In this document: one piece after another, positions 1-15,222 of the stretch
Position numbering within the stretch: position 1 is the stretch's first letter
How the letters are laid out: each line of letters opens with the position of its first letter
From: Lingula anatina
Taxonomy: Eukaryota > Brachiopoda > Lingulata > Lingulida > Lingulidae
Assembly (NCBI RefSeq): GCF_001039355.2
Contig: NW_019774291.1
Span: 703,751-767,750 of the forward strand
Length of the DNA stretch: 64,000 nucleotides
Reading direction: 5' to 3'
Position numbers and translations under genes: made by a program
Notes under the pieces: model-generated
Told to the model about the DNA's origin: nothing
Seen by the model: the letters and a program-made list of their open reading frames with translations, nothing else
The model's database searches: none

Positions 1-1554
1 CGTTACATGATATGTTCAATATGATCAGGGCTTTTTTCTGCAGCTCCAAAGAGTATTCACAAGGCATGCAGATCACAAGTAAAGGTGTTCTTCAAGCACA
101 GGAAAAGGGTTTTAAAACAACATGTCTGTGTCTTTGTGACAGATATCATTCTATTGACAAGCTGGCAACTAATATCAGGGTCAACCAGAGGACAAATGAT
201 TGCCATTAATTTTGTCCAATAATCACCAGAAGGTAGATGATAGTCACCTTCAACCAGCTGCACCTACGTCTAACTTAACACTCTTAAATACCTAATCTTT
301 ATGTTCTTTTTCTTATCTATTAACTCTTTGTAACCCTATTAACCTTTGCTACAGTATAATTATCTTGACCTCAGTTGACTTTCTTTGTAACAATGCTTTT
401 GCAAACATAAAAAAAAACTCTTACAAGCAGGCCAAAGTAGCTATGAATATTTTCTCAAAATGCCTTTTTTCTCCAAAGGACTAAAGTTAGCATATATAGT
501 AATTTTACAGGTGTTAATTAACTGAGACATAACTACCTGAAATTAAATGTTAAAGTTGTTGAATATAAAAATAAAATTATGCCAGTAGTTTTCACACAAA
601 CAATGAGAACCAGATGACAAGGGAATCTGACTTTATCTGACACCTGTCCCTCTTTCGTAGTCGAACTGATGACTATCTTAACTGTCAATCAGATAACACA
701 CATACCCCAATTACATTTATTCAACATAATATACCACAATGCACGTGTATTTAATTCATCAGTTCAGAGCCAGTAGTATATATGATAAAAAGATAAATAT
801 ATGTATTTGTCTATAAAATACTTATTTGATGATTTTCCTTTAATTTTTAAGAAGTAAAACAGTAGATCTATAACTGTCTCAGTGTCGCTTTTTTGAGTTT
901 GCTGACATTACATGTGGATTTGATTTACTCACTGGTACCCAGACTTGGCTATTCAAGTAAGGAAATAGTTTTAGAAATACATCACTGTTTTCAAACTATT
1001 ATTAATTTTTTTCTGAAGAACTGCCTTATACTTACTGCACAATTAAGCCTTTAAGAGGATGTAACTTTTATGAATAGACTACTACTTTTCTTTTTATAAA
1101 ATGACAATCATTTTAAGTTAAGTATTGATTCTAAACTAAGTATTCCCGTTTTATCCCATTTATTCAATTTGAATATCATAATTTTTGCATTTAACAACTC
1201 TGGGAAAACAAACAGTAAAAATGTCAACAAAATCTTATGCACAATTGCAAATAAAAAATTCATAAGTCAATGTCTTGTTCTGTGTTGTGAATCTGAAATC
1301 AATTTGAATGTGCATCATATTCAGTAATGCTGATGTGTGTGTAACCGATGCAGAGTAGAGTTGAAAGAAACAAAGACTAATGGCTGCCAGCTGTTCGCAT
1401 CGCCAGGCAAACTTCAAAATGGACAAAATTTTTAGATGTAAACCATACCTAGGTTTAAGTCTCACGAAGAGGTAAATAAATGAAAGGCAGTTTCTCCCCA
1501 AAAACAAACAGAAACAGAATGTAATTAAAAGTTTCTTCAAGTTGCCGTCTTTAC
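1..1554. other. non-coding stretch, probably ZSWIM8 intron 1
   Basis: I see no exon here. The stretch lies downstream, in minus-strand sense, of the ZSWIM8 first-exon splice donor at 1553-1554, so it is most simply the start of that gene's first intron. It is AT-rich and has only short, meaningless open frames. The second ZSWIM8 exon is not recognisable in the window. Confidence 0.5.
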
Positions 1555-1723
1555 CTTCTGCTCCGCCTTGAATCTGACCACCATTTTGTTTCTTCCAGCC
1601 TCTCCAGTTGTTACACAGACTCTCCGGTTCGCTCAGCCATGAGCACGAGTCGTCATCGAACCGATCACTATCTTCAAAGGAAAACCGATCAGCTTCTCCA
1701 TCCCAGTCGAACATGAAGTCCAT
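1555..1723 (-). CDS. ZSWIM8: ZSWIM8 first coding exon (partial gene)
   Basis: ZSWIM8 is the SWIM zinc-finger substrate receptor of a Cullin-RING ubiquitin ligase, known for target-directed microRNA decay through Argonaute turnover. Only its N-terminal exon is here. From the ATG at 1723 it encodes a peptide with the family's hallmark acidic and aromatic start: DRFSFEDSDRF near residues 12-20, then a SEPESLCNNWRGWKKQ stretch. This matches the vertebrate N-terminus (FSFEDSDRFEEDS ... ESLCQNWRGW) almost residue for residue. The exon ends at 1555 in AG|GTAAAG, a good donor. The SWIM domain and everything after it lie off the left edge. The gene is divergent from RPS14, with about 345 bases between this ATG and the RPS14 pyrimidine tract. 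Confidence 0.85.
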
Positions 1724-2102
1724 AATACCCCTCTAGTCGACTCAGCGCCGGACAAAGAGACTGCACTCGCTGTCCTCAAGTCACAGTGTGGCTTCAGGTC
1801 AATCTCGGTCACTCGATTTTCTGTCCAAAATTATCCTTAAACCAAAACATTGATTATTATAATTTTTGGCTAAATGTGTACACCAAAGACTTATTAATTT
1901 GCTTATAGTGAGAAAAGTGTAACAGAGGGGAATTTAAGTCGTTTCTGAGGAAAAAATAGAGCTTACCTTCATCGCCGCTCTCTGCAGAAAACAAAAACAA
2001 ATGACTCCGAATCGGGAGTGTCCGCCAAGTTCCGGTGGACACCGTACTCGCGCAATTTCTCGCGGCACTTCTTTCTCTTTCCGGTCGCCATACTTTATTT
2101 AG
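1724..2102. promoter_or_regulatory. bidirectional ZSWIM8/RPS14 promoter region with RPS14 5'TOP exon
   Basis: A CpG-containing interval lies between two divergent genes. At 2068-2082 a C is followed by an unbroken pyrimidine run (CTTCTTTCTCTTTCC) and then GGTCGCC. This is the 5' terminal oligopyrimidine tract expected at a ribosomal-protein gene start and should place its mRNA under mTOR/LARP1 translational control. The non-coding first exon probably ends at 2102 (TTTAG|GTTTGT), with the coding part about 700 bases downstream. The second RPS14 copy keeps the same sequence from 6431. No TATA box is evident, as is usual for this gene class. Confidence 0.6.
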
Positions 2103-2810
2103 GTTTGTGAATATTAAAGCCAATATTAAAATCCGTTTCATCTGTATCCACGAAAGTGTTTCCAAAGAGTTTGTTTATATAAAGCAATGGATATAAGTGT
2201 GATATTTAAGATATAATGGTTTTTAGGCCGCCAAGAGAAGCCATTTGAAATATATTAGCGTGAAACTGGCCATCTATCTCTAATACGTACTGGTTTTACT
2301 AGTGTGCCTTACCAAAACATGTAACAGTGCCTGCAGGACAATGTCTTGATTGCATGACGCTGCGGCAGTTAATCTTGTACAGTTGTGAAAATGCTTACAG
2401 ATTTTCATGTGTGAAGGTTGTTTATATACGGTCGAATGTTCATGCCCGTGTAACTGGTGAAGATTGTTTATATATTGGTCAGTGTTCATCACCGCATCAG
2501 TGACTGAATGTCTACATTAGGTATAATCATGAAAGAAGTCAGCAACCTTTTCTTAAATCTTAATTAAATTGAAAAAATCATAATCATGCGTGGTGTCTCC
2601 TATTTTGCCTTAAATGCACATCACCAATGCAGTTCATGTGATTAAAAAACTTTTTACGAGCACAGCCCCAATGTACATTTCAGGTGATATTGGCTTTGAT
2701 TTGACGGTGATGCCAATTCTTATCTAGTATGTGATTCTTTGTTGAGGTTTTTTTTACATAAATCAATTTTTTTCAAATATATAAGTGTATGTTCTTGCTG
2801 TGTTTGCAGA

Positions 2811-3991
<1,181 letters not shown>

Positions 3992-5519
3992 ACCAATACC
4001 AGCTGGTTTTTGACTTTAAAATGAAATGACAAACGAAATACATCTCCTTTGTCAGATATCATTCTGAGCCATGTATATTTAAAAATGAATAAAAAACTGA
4101 AAATATGAAAAGAATTTCCTTATTGTTGAGTACAATTTTGCAGTAAAGTAGTGCTGCTCTTGCAATAGGTTGCCTGTGGGGTTGTAATATCTTTCAAGTT
4201 TATACAATTTCTATCAAGTTTCCAGTAGGTGTTGCTGCCCTTGTAGGTTTAAAATCCAGTGGGACAAACTTGTGTTCCTGCTGGATTAGGTCGCAAATGC
4301 TATACACTGAGTAGTTCAAGTGTTAGACCTTTTGCATTGGAAATAAACCCTATGGTTGGAAGAATGTTTTGCAACCACATGTATCCTCCGTGGGTTGCCT
4401 GGATCATAATAATCCAATGTTAAATGTTACCACAGAACTGATTGCCTTTGAATTTGACTATGCAGCAGCATTGCATCAAACTTTGCTGATTGTTAACACT
4501 GCACAGTAGTTTTTAACTTACAAACTAGAAATCTAGACAAAATGCCCTCAGTCGTTCATGCTTTGTGATATTAGATGGACCAACTTGTCTTATGCCACCC
4601 TTTATCTTGGTGCCCCTGTTGTGTTACTGGAAATGGGCAGCATTGTGGTTAAGTGCTCAAGTAAAAATGGATGCAAGTCCACATTTGATTGATGACAAAA
4701 GCAGTCATGTTATCTATAAAATAGAATGGGATTTGATGAACCATGCAAAACCTTTTCCTAAGTCAAGTTAATGTGTGGGACCAACTCTAGGGGAAATAGA
4801 AGTGCTTCCATTTATCAGCACATCCATAAATGTGCAGGATAAAAATGCCCATGCTTCTTTCTGATGGTCAGGATTGCAGTGACCGGGGATATCTTTGGTT
4901 GTAATATAAAATGAACAAATACATTTAGTACAGTTAAATTTCTCTGCGAACTTTGTCCACAAATCTTTTTACTTGGCATAGCTTGTTAAAAACCTAGCTC
5001 AAATGCTGTATGTCATGGTTCTCTGCAACCAATTGATGGGACTCCGAACCTATCATTTATCATGACTTGATGTTTAGGGTCAATCAGCAAATGAAATAAT
5101 AAAGAAAGAAACAGGCAAAATGGGGGATAAAAAAGTGTTATAGTTTAAGACAAACATTGGGTCTATCTTTTTTTTTTTTTTCTGGCAATATTCCAAAACT
5201 TTACAGAGCATCTTGACCTACCTGTCAATGAAATTTATCTACCCGATTAATAGCGATTACAAGGCCCAAGTAAATGGGCAATGATAGGGCCATCCCACCT
5301 TACAAATACCCCCAAGGTCTGATTAACTTACAAAGTTATCCCAGACAGAAGACCCTCTATGGTTCCCAAGCTCTAACCATACCACAAAATGATAGCATAA
5401 TCAAATTTACAGATTATCAGACATAATAATATCAATTGGTATCTTACATGTTTGAACTGGTGGTATATAGTGGGCTTGTCTGGGTAGGGCACATAATTTA
5501 GCCCAGTGAGTGCTGAGAG
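3992..5519. other. intergenic stretch, no supported gene
   Basis: This is RPS14 3' UTR followed by AT-rich spacer. The allelic copy (8356-9882) has an apparent minus-strand open frame at 8568-8777, but the allele here breaks it with small indels near 4265-4305, so I do not call it coding. Nothing else is recognisable. Confidence 0.4.
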
Positions 5520-5679
5520 ATGAATCCACAACTACTTACAGTTTTGACAGTCCTGTTTGGACTGTGGGTTGTTGTCAACTGTCAACCTGGAGGTATACCC
5601 CACAAATTTTACCATAAGACTACAGTCCAGCCTGCAACCAGCAAGCCCCAAAGACCAGCAGTTACAAATGTACAGCCAG
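5520..5679 (+). CDS. secreted cysteine-rich two-repeat protein, exon 1 (haplotype 1)
   Basis: This is the first coding exon of the gene described at 9883-10888; its second exon on this haplotype is at 14659-14969. It encodes an N-terminal signal peptide (MNPQLLTVLTVLFGLWVVVNC) and a short Pro/Thr/Gln linker, then ends in CCAG|GTAATT in phase 1. The contig stops at 6429, inside a transposon in the intron, so the gene is split across two assembly pieces. Relative to the other haplotype it differs in the linker at a Tyr/Asp and a Lys/Arg position, and by Leu for Met in the signal peptide. Confidence 0.7.
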
Positions 5680-6205
5680 GTAATTTGTCCAGTCTAGTTC
5701 TGCCTGTGATGTCTGTTGTTACAATGCATTTAAGTTGCCCCCCCCCCCCCTCCTTCAAAAAGAAAAGTTTTCTTTGTTACTCCCAACTGAATTTTTTCGT
5801 AAGACTATGAGAGATGATTCGAAAGCTTGATTCGATTTCAAAGAGTATTTTGAGAGAAACAAAGGCAGAAGAATCTTAACTTCAGTAATATGATGTAAGC
5901 TGAAACTTTAATAAAATGTTGGAATATGTGAGGTCATTCAATTTCAGTTCACAACATATAACTTCAATAATGTATTTTCCTTCATTATAAAGAAGTAAAG
6001 AAAAATAAAATTATTTTAAAGAAGTAAAAAGATAACTGTATACTTTTTGAATAGCCAAGGAACATTTTTGTAGATTAAAAAAAGATGCATCTAAACACAA
6101 GGTTCTGCCTGCTAATTGTATCTGAAACATTCACCAGTCAGATAATGGTGGTTAACCAATATACGAGAAAAGGTTTAAAAAGAGGGTAATTTGAAGAATT
6201 TCATA

Positions 6206-6428
6206 CGGTAAAGTCTTGAAAATTTCGTCGCTTAAAAATTAATTAATATTTTTAATTGAGTAAATCCGACTAATTTTTCAAAATTACCTCTCACCGACTC
6301 CTGGCCCTGGGCATGACGAAATTTTCAAAAATCCGGCCTTCGGGCTTTTATCCTTAGCGACTGTTATCTTTGACCCTCCTATATGGTGGGGTATTTATTA
6401 CTACTTCCTAAGTCATTTTCTGGTGGTA
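6206..6428 (+). mobile_element. left end of a TA-target inverted-repeat DNA transposon
   Basis: The fragment begins with CGGTAAAGTCTTGAAAATTT followed by CGTCG. This 25-bp terminus is perfectly complementary to the end of the element at 13565-14644. It is preceded by TA at 6204-6205. The other haplotype has a clean empty site (TA at 10564-10565). An inner copy of the GACGAAATTTTCAA motif occurs at 6314-6327. The element is cut by the contig join at 6429, so its length is unknown. No transposase frame is visible in this piece. Confidence 0.8.
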
Positions 6429-6429
6429 N
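6429..6429. other. assembly join (single N), haplotype 1 to haplotype 2
   Basis: A lone N separates transposon sequence from a restart inside the RPS14 5' TOP exon. From 6431 the sequence repeats 2067-6205. Confidence 0.85.
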
Positions 6430-6430
6430 A

Positions 6431-10565
<4,135 letters not shown>

Positions 10566-11101
10566 TCTTCCTTTAAGGGAAAAGTGGCTGTTACTGGATG
10601 AATAAATCCTACACTCCTGGAGAAATCATAGCTGCTGGAAACTGCAGCACACGTTGGTGTACCCTTGGAAGTCATGTGGCAGTGATTGACAAGGTGGAAT
10701 GCTTGGTCCCACCCCTGGATCATCCACCTCTGGAGAATGCAGGATGCTGGTGGCAAGGGCAGCAATTCCCTCTTGGTGCCTTGATCAAGTCTGGGCCCTG
10801 TGCTCAACGTTGGTGTAATCCCAGAGGTGTGGTGGTAGTGCAAGACTTCCTTGAGTGCTTGGTGCCTAGCAGTACAGTTACCAACTGATGGAATTTGGCT
10901 AACTTGTTGATAACATTACTAAAATTGTTACTCAAATGTTCTGAATTTAAATGAAGCAAAACACTGACTCATAAAATGTTGATTATCAAAATTGACAATT
11001 TACTTAAAAAAAAAAAAAATAAATAAATAATTCCTAAATGAGATCACTATGAGTTTACTGCATACTGGTATTCTATTATGACAAAATATCTGATGATGCA
11101 A

Positions 11102-11104
<3 letters not shown>

Positions 11105-11153
<49 letters not shown>
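11105..11153. repeat. (AT)n microsatellite
   Basis: An uninterrupted AT run of about 24 units. The allelic position in the other haplotype (about 15192-15201) has only four or five units, so the locus is highly polymorphic. It lies just 3' of the SLC9B stop codon. Confidence 0.9.
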
Positions 11154-11157
<4 letters not shown>

Positions 11158-11167
11158 CTTGTGATTG

Positions 11168-13563
11168 TTAAAGTTCTGTGATTGGCAAGTCATCTGGATC
11201 ATTTAGATCCTGATTATTGGGATCTGTATGTTTCGTTTTTGTCAACAATCTTGGTCCAGTGAGGGCTATAGCTGCTGCTCCAACAGGTGCCGTTATCAGA
11301 ATGGACAATACTGCTATAGTCAAGATCTAAAATAAAATAAATGCTAAACCTACAGCAAATTCAGCATATCATTAACAATGTCTGGCAGATAAATCATACC
11401 TTTTCCACATTCATGATTAATACAGAAGAGTAATAAATATTTCACAGCTTGTGCTGTCATTAATCTTTATTAAAAATAGGCTGCCTTTACCTGCCACTTT
11501 AATCAACAAATATGCAATATGTACAGCTATATTTGGCTGAAAAATTCATTCACACTTTTTCATGTTGTTATACTTTTTGTAATTTGCTAGGCTCTATTCC
11601 CATAGATTTTAGATCGATCTATCCCCGCGGGGAGTCTCACTAGATTACTTTCAGATAATCCGACTTAAATGTCCGTCCCGCCTACTACAAGCTGTAAGGG
11701 GGTAATTAACTTTCGTGTCCGCCCGGCTGACAGCTATTTAGCGTGAACCCCCAGGGAGTTAGGTCGATCTAAAGTAGGTCGATCTTATCTATGGAAATGG
11801 GGTGCTAGAATTACAAAGTTCAGATACCTGTATCCCCAAATGTTCTTTTGTCACATCTGCATTCCTTCTGGCTGTATCCAAAGCTACTGGTCCTATGGCA
11901 GCCTTTTAACCAACCAGAAAGAATATACTAAAGCACTAATCAGTGTAATTGTTAATTTAGTAAACAAAGTTGACAGACTCTCTTGTTAGTAAGTACACAA
12001 TTATTATTGAAATACTTTCACTTACTGTTTTTTGTATTTTTTTTCGGAACAATTTTCATTTATATATAAATGAAATTAGGGTTACTTGGTCAAAATAACA
12101 AATAATGATTGATCATTGTGTGAGTGATAAGATCTCTGAATAGTCTACAGTAAATATAATCACATACCTGAACAGTTGCCTTTGGAAGCCATGCAAATGG
12201 AATGAAGAACCTTTCCTTCCAGTTGAACTCTGTTCCAAAAACTACAAGAAATGATGCCACCATTCTTGTAAAAAGTCCAATGCATAATGTGGCCACTCCT
12301 AAGCCTGGAAAAAAAGAACTAAAAACTTACTTTAAACACTATTTAAAGTTTCTGGTGTGTGTTCCTTGGTAAATTTTGCTTTTTTTATTGACCTTATTAA
12401 TAATTTAAATATGATTATATAACAGCCATACTTATTATATCCTTTAAAAATGTCACTTACCTACAGTACTGGCTTGGAGGCTTGAGATATCAATTTCTGC
12501 ACCTATAAGTCCAAAGAGTAGTGGCTGAAAAAGGACCCATAATCTCCCCAAATGTTTTGTCACAGGGCACTGAAAAAAAAAAAAAAGAATCATCAACAGC
12601 TCCCCAAAAGTCTGCTGAAACCTACAGCAAGTAAGGCAAAGTTTAATCTCCTTATTACGAGTTGGGTGCCTTAATCCTGCATAGATTTTGCTAGTTCATA
12701 ATATTATGGTACCAACAGTTTGGTTAATACTAATAATTTAAATGTGCTGGTATTAATCTAAATGATTTTTTAATGTTACATACACTAAAATTCTTACATT
12801 ATCCTCAACCCAGCCTTCCTTCCTCCATCGTAAAGCAGCAACAAATGGCATTGTAAGACAACCTAAAGCTCCTGCACCTGGTAACTGAGCACTGTTACTA
12901 CCAAACACAGCAAATAAGCCACCCAGCAGTAATAACAATGTTCTGTAGAACTTTAAATGCTTCTAAAATGTAGAAAATACAAACAAATGAGATAAGTCAC
13001 AGAAAAATGACAGAATATATGCTAAGCAGAAATGTAGGCCTTTAATTAATACATGTATTTGGTGTTTTTAATCTCTTTTAAATCATAAAACAAATCAACA
13101 TATTTTCTTATTTGTTTTTATAACAACTGCAATCTGTTTTAATTACAGTTCCATCATAAAATATTTTCTCAATCTAAGAGGGTATTCCCAGAGATTTAGA
13201 TCGATCTTACTAGATGGACCTAAATCCCTGGGGGTTCCCGCTAAATTGCAGTCAGCTGACCACGCATTAAAGTTAATTACCCCTTACAGCTTGTAGTAGG
13301 CGAGACGGACATTTAAGCCAGATTATCTGACAGTAATCTAGTGAGACTCCCCACGGGGATAGATCGATCTAAAAACTATGGGAATGCGCCCTAACTGCGT
13401 CTTTTTATCATCAATAGGAAAATGATATACACAGGCAGGGGGAGGGGTCTTACCCTCCTTCCATCTTGATATTTTAGAGCTGTAATTTTTTAAGCTTTAA
13501 ACCCCCAAACCATGGCAATATAAAACTTACATGCTTTTTGTGAGGAAAATACCACACAATTGT
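11168..13563 (-). CDS. SLC9B Na+/H+ antiporter, haplotype 2, 3' exons only
   Basis: Exons (minus-strand order) are the end of exon 5 at 13531-13563 (cut by the N at 13564), 12798-12962, 12461-12569, 12168-12304, 11828-11902 and 11168-11326, ending in TAA. Lengths and phases match the complete copy at 15223-19559. This allele carries a 213-bp MITE at 11591-11803 in the intron between exons 8 and 9 (11828-11902 and 12168-12304 flank the next intron; the MITE lies between 11326 and 11828) that the other haplotype lacks. The same haplotype's 5' exons appear at 24589-25757; the middle exons are not assembled for it. Confidence 0.9.
11591..11803 (+). mobile_element. 214-bp-family MITE, haplotype-specific insertion
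   Basis: The element runs from GCTCTATTCCCATAG to CTATGGAAATGGGGT, whose ends are imperfect inverted repeats. Subterminal AGATCGATCT palindromes lie near each end. It is flanked by direct repeats of GCTAG (11586-11590 and 11804-11808). The other haplotype has the uninterrupted sequence with a single GCTAG near 15645-15650, proving the insertion. No coding capacity. Confidence 0.88.
13177..13390 (-). mobile_element. MITE of the same GATCGATCT family
   Basis: The same core as the 11591 element in opposite orientation: GATCGATCT near both ends, TTAATTACCCCTTACAGCTT in the centre, and GTGAGACTCCCCACGGGG near the right end. It lies in an SLC9B intron and is present in both haplotypes (counterpart about 17035-17238), so it is older than the polymorphic copy. 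Exact ends are uncertain by a few bases. Confidence 0.75.
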
Positions 13564-13564
13564 N
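13564..13564. other. assembly join (single N), haplotype 2 to haplotype 1
   Basis: The N interrupts SLC9B exon 5. The sequence then switches to the right part of the TA-target transposon whose left end is at 6206. Confidence 0.85.
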
Positions 13565-14644
13565 TCCCGATGATGATATGAAAATTGCCTTTTTGTCTCG
13601 CTCGGATCGCGAACGATCTCCCTCTGACGATCTTACGCGAACAAAGTCTTGACGATATTACGCGATCGATTCTCCGCTGAAGATATGCCGTGAGCGGGGG
13701 AAAGGGGGGGGGGGTTAAAGATAATATGAAAAATATATATTATCTATAAAATTCAAAGGGGGAGGGGGGTTAAAATAATGAACTTCTGCTGACGATCTTC
13801 CACGAACGAAGTTCCCTTGAACAAATATGAAAAGTGCATTTTATTCTCGCTTACATCGCGAACGATCTCCCGCAGAAGATATGAAGATTGCCTTTTCGTC
13901 TCTCGAATCGCAAACGATCTCCCGCTTATGCGAACGGAGTCCGCTACAAATATGAAAATTATCGTCTTGTCTCGTTTGGATCGCGAACGATCTGTTGACG
14001 ATATTACGCGAACGATTCTCCGCTGAAGATATGAAAATTGCCATCTCGTCCCATTCGCATTGCGAACGATCTCCATGTACGAGCCAGGTAATCGTTAAAT
14101 GGTCCTAAATTGAACATGGACATGAATAGAAGTGACGGGTACATTTCACTTCGAGATAATATCTTGATTTTTTCATTGTCTCTTCCTCATTTAGGACAGC
14201 CGCCGATAACAATAACGGCGTTACAAATGCCAAAGACGCGGCCTTGACTTCTATTTGCCGGCTTGATAACGCACCTTAAGCTAGGTAATAGTAATGCAAC
14301 TAAAGACAAAAGGCCGACGTTCCCGCAATTGAGAACGGGAATTCATATCTAAACCATCTATATTGTGAGTAACCGCTCGCAGGGGCGCACCATTGTTCCT
14401 ATCTGCCATTGAGAGTGTTATCGGCAATGATATCCTGATCGTATCATTGTCTTGAATCAACTGACGCATTACCTTCATGTTTGAGCTGGACAACGCGGCC
14501 ATATTTGGTGACGAACTTTTCAAAAATTATCGAGTAACTCATTTTCTAGGTCGACGAAGTTTTCAAAGGGAAAAAAATTACGTCGGCGGAAAATCGTCTG
14601 CCGACGAAATTTTCAAGAACGACGAAATTTTCAAGACTTTACCG
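13565..14644 (+). mobile_element. right end of the TA-target transposon with internal repeats
   Basis: The fragment ends at 14644 with the exact reverse complement of the 25-bp terminus seen at 6206 and is followed by TA (14645-14646). At 13600-14075 degenerate tandem units built on CGAACGATCTCCCGC, GAAGATATGAAAATTGCC and TTGTCTCG alternate with G-rich runs. The last 130 bases carry four copies of GACGAANTTTTCAA at about 14510, 14553, 14604 and 14621, which look like subterminal transposase-binding sites. Open frames of 60-107 codons cross this piece on both strands, but none resembles a transposase, so the element is probably non-autonomous or its gene is in the missing middle. Confidence 0.75.
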
Positions 14645-14658
14645 TATCTATCTTTAAG

Positions 14659-14969
14659 GGAAAAGTGGCTGTTACTGGATGAATAAATCCTACACTCCTG
14701 GAGAAATCATAGCTGCTGGAAACTGCAGCACACGTTGGTGTACCCTGGGAAGTCATGTGGCTGTGATTGACAAGGTGGAATGCTTGGTCCCACCCCTGGA
14801 CCATCCCCCTCTGGAGAATGCAGGATGCTGGTGGCAAGGGCAGCAATTCCCTCTTGGTGCCTTGATCAAGTCTGGGCCCTGTGCTCAACGTTGGTGTGAT
14901 CCCAGAGGTGTGGTGGTAGTGCAAGACTTCCTCGAGTGCTTGGTGCCTAGCAGTACAGTTCCCAACTGA
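14659..14969 (+). CDS. secreted cysteine-rich protein, exon 2 (haplotype 1)
   Basis: This completes the gene whose first exon is at 5520-5679; the phase-1 junction is intact. It encodes both cysteine repeats and the stop at 14967-14969. The acceptor TTTAAG at 14653-14658 lies only 14 bases from the end of the inserted transposon at 14644, so the native branch-point region has been displaced. Residue 134 is Asp here and Asn in the other allele. Confidence 0.75.
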
Positions 14970-15222
14970 TGGAATCTTGGCTAACTTGTTGTTAACATTA
15001 CTAAAATTGTTACTCAAATGTTCTAAATTTAAATGAAGCAAAACAATGACTGATAAAATGTTGATTATCAAAATTGACAATTTACTTTAAAAAATAAATA
15101 AATAAATAAATAACTCCTAAATGAGATCACTATGAGTTTACTTCACATTCTATTATGACAAAATATCTGATGATACAAGTGAATCCAAGTGATATATATA
15201 TTTTTTTAATTTCTTGTGATTG

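Noticed and set aside
1970-2090. Minus-strand frame starting ATGGCGACCGGAAAG (basic peptide) ending near a GTAAGC donor-like site
   Set aside because: It reads antisense through the RPS14 TOP exon, stops two codons before the donor, and resembles no known protein.
13753-14076. 107-codon minus-strand frame inside the transposon
   Set aside because: It is produced by translating the CGAACGATCTC tandem repeats; open frames exist on both strands and none resembles a transposase.
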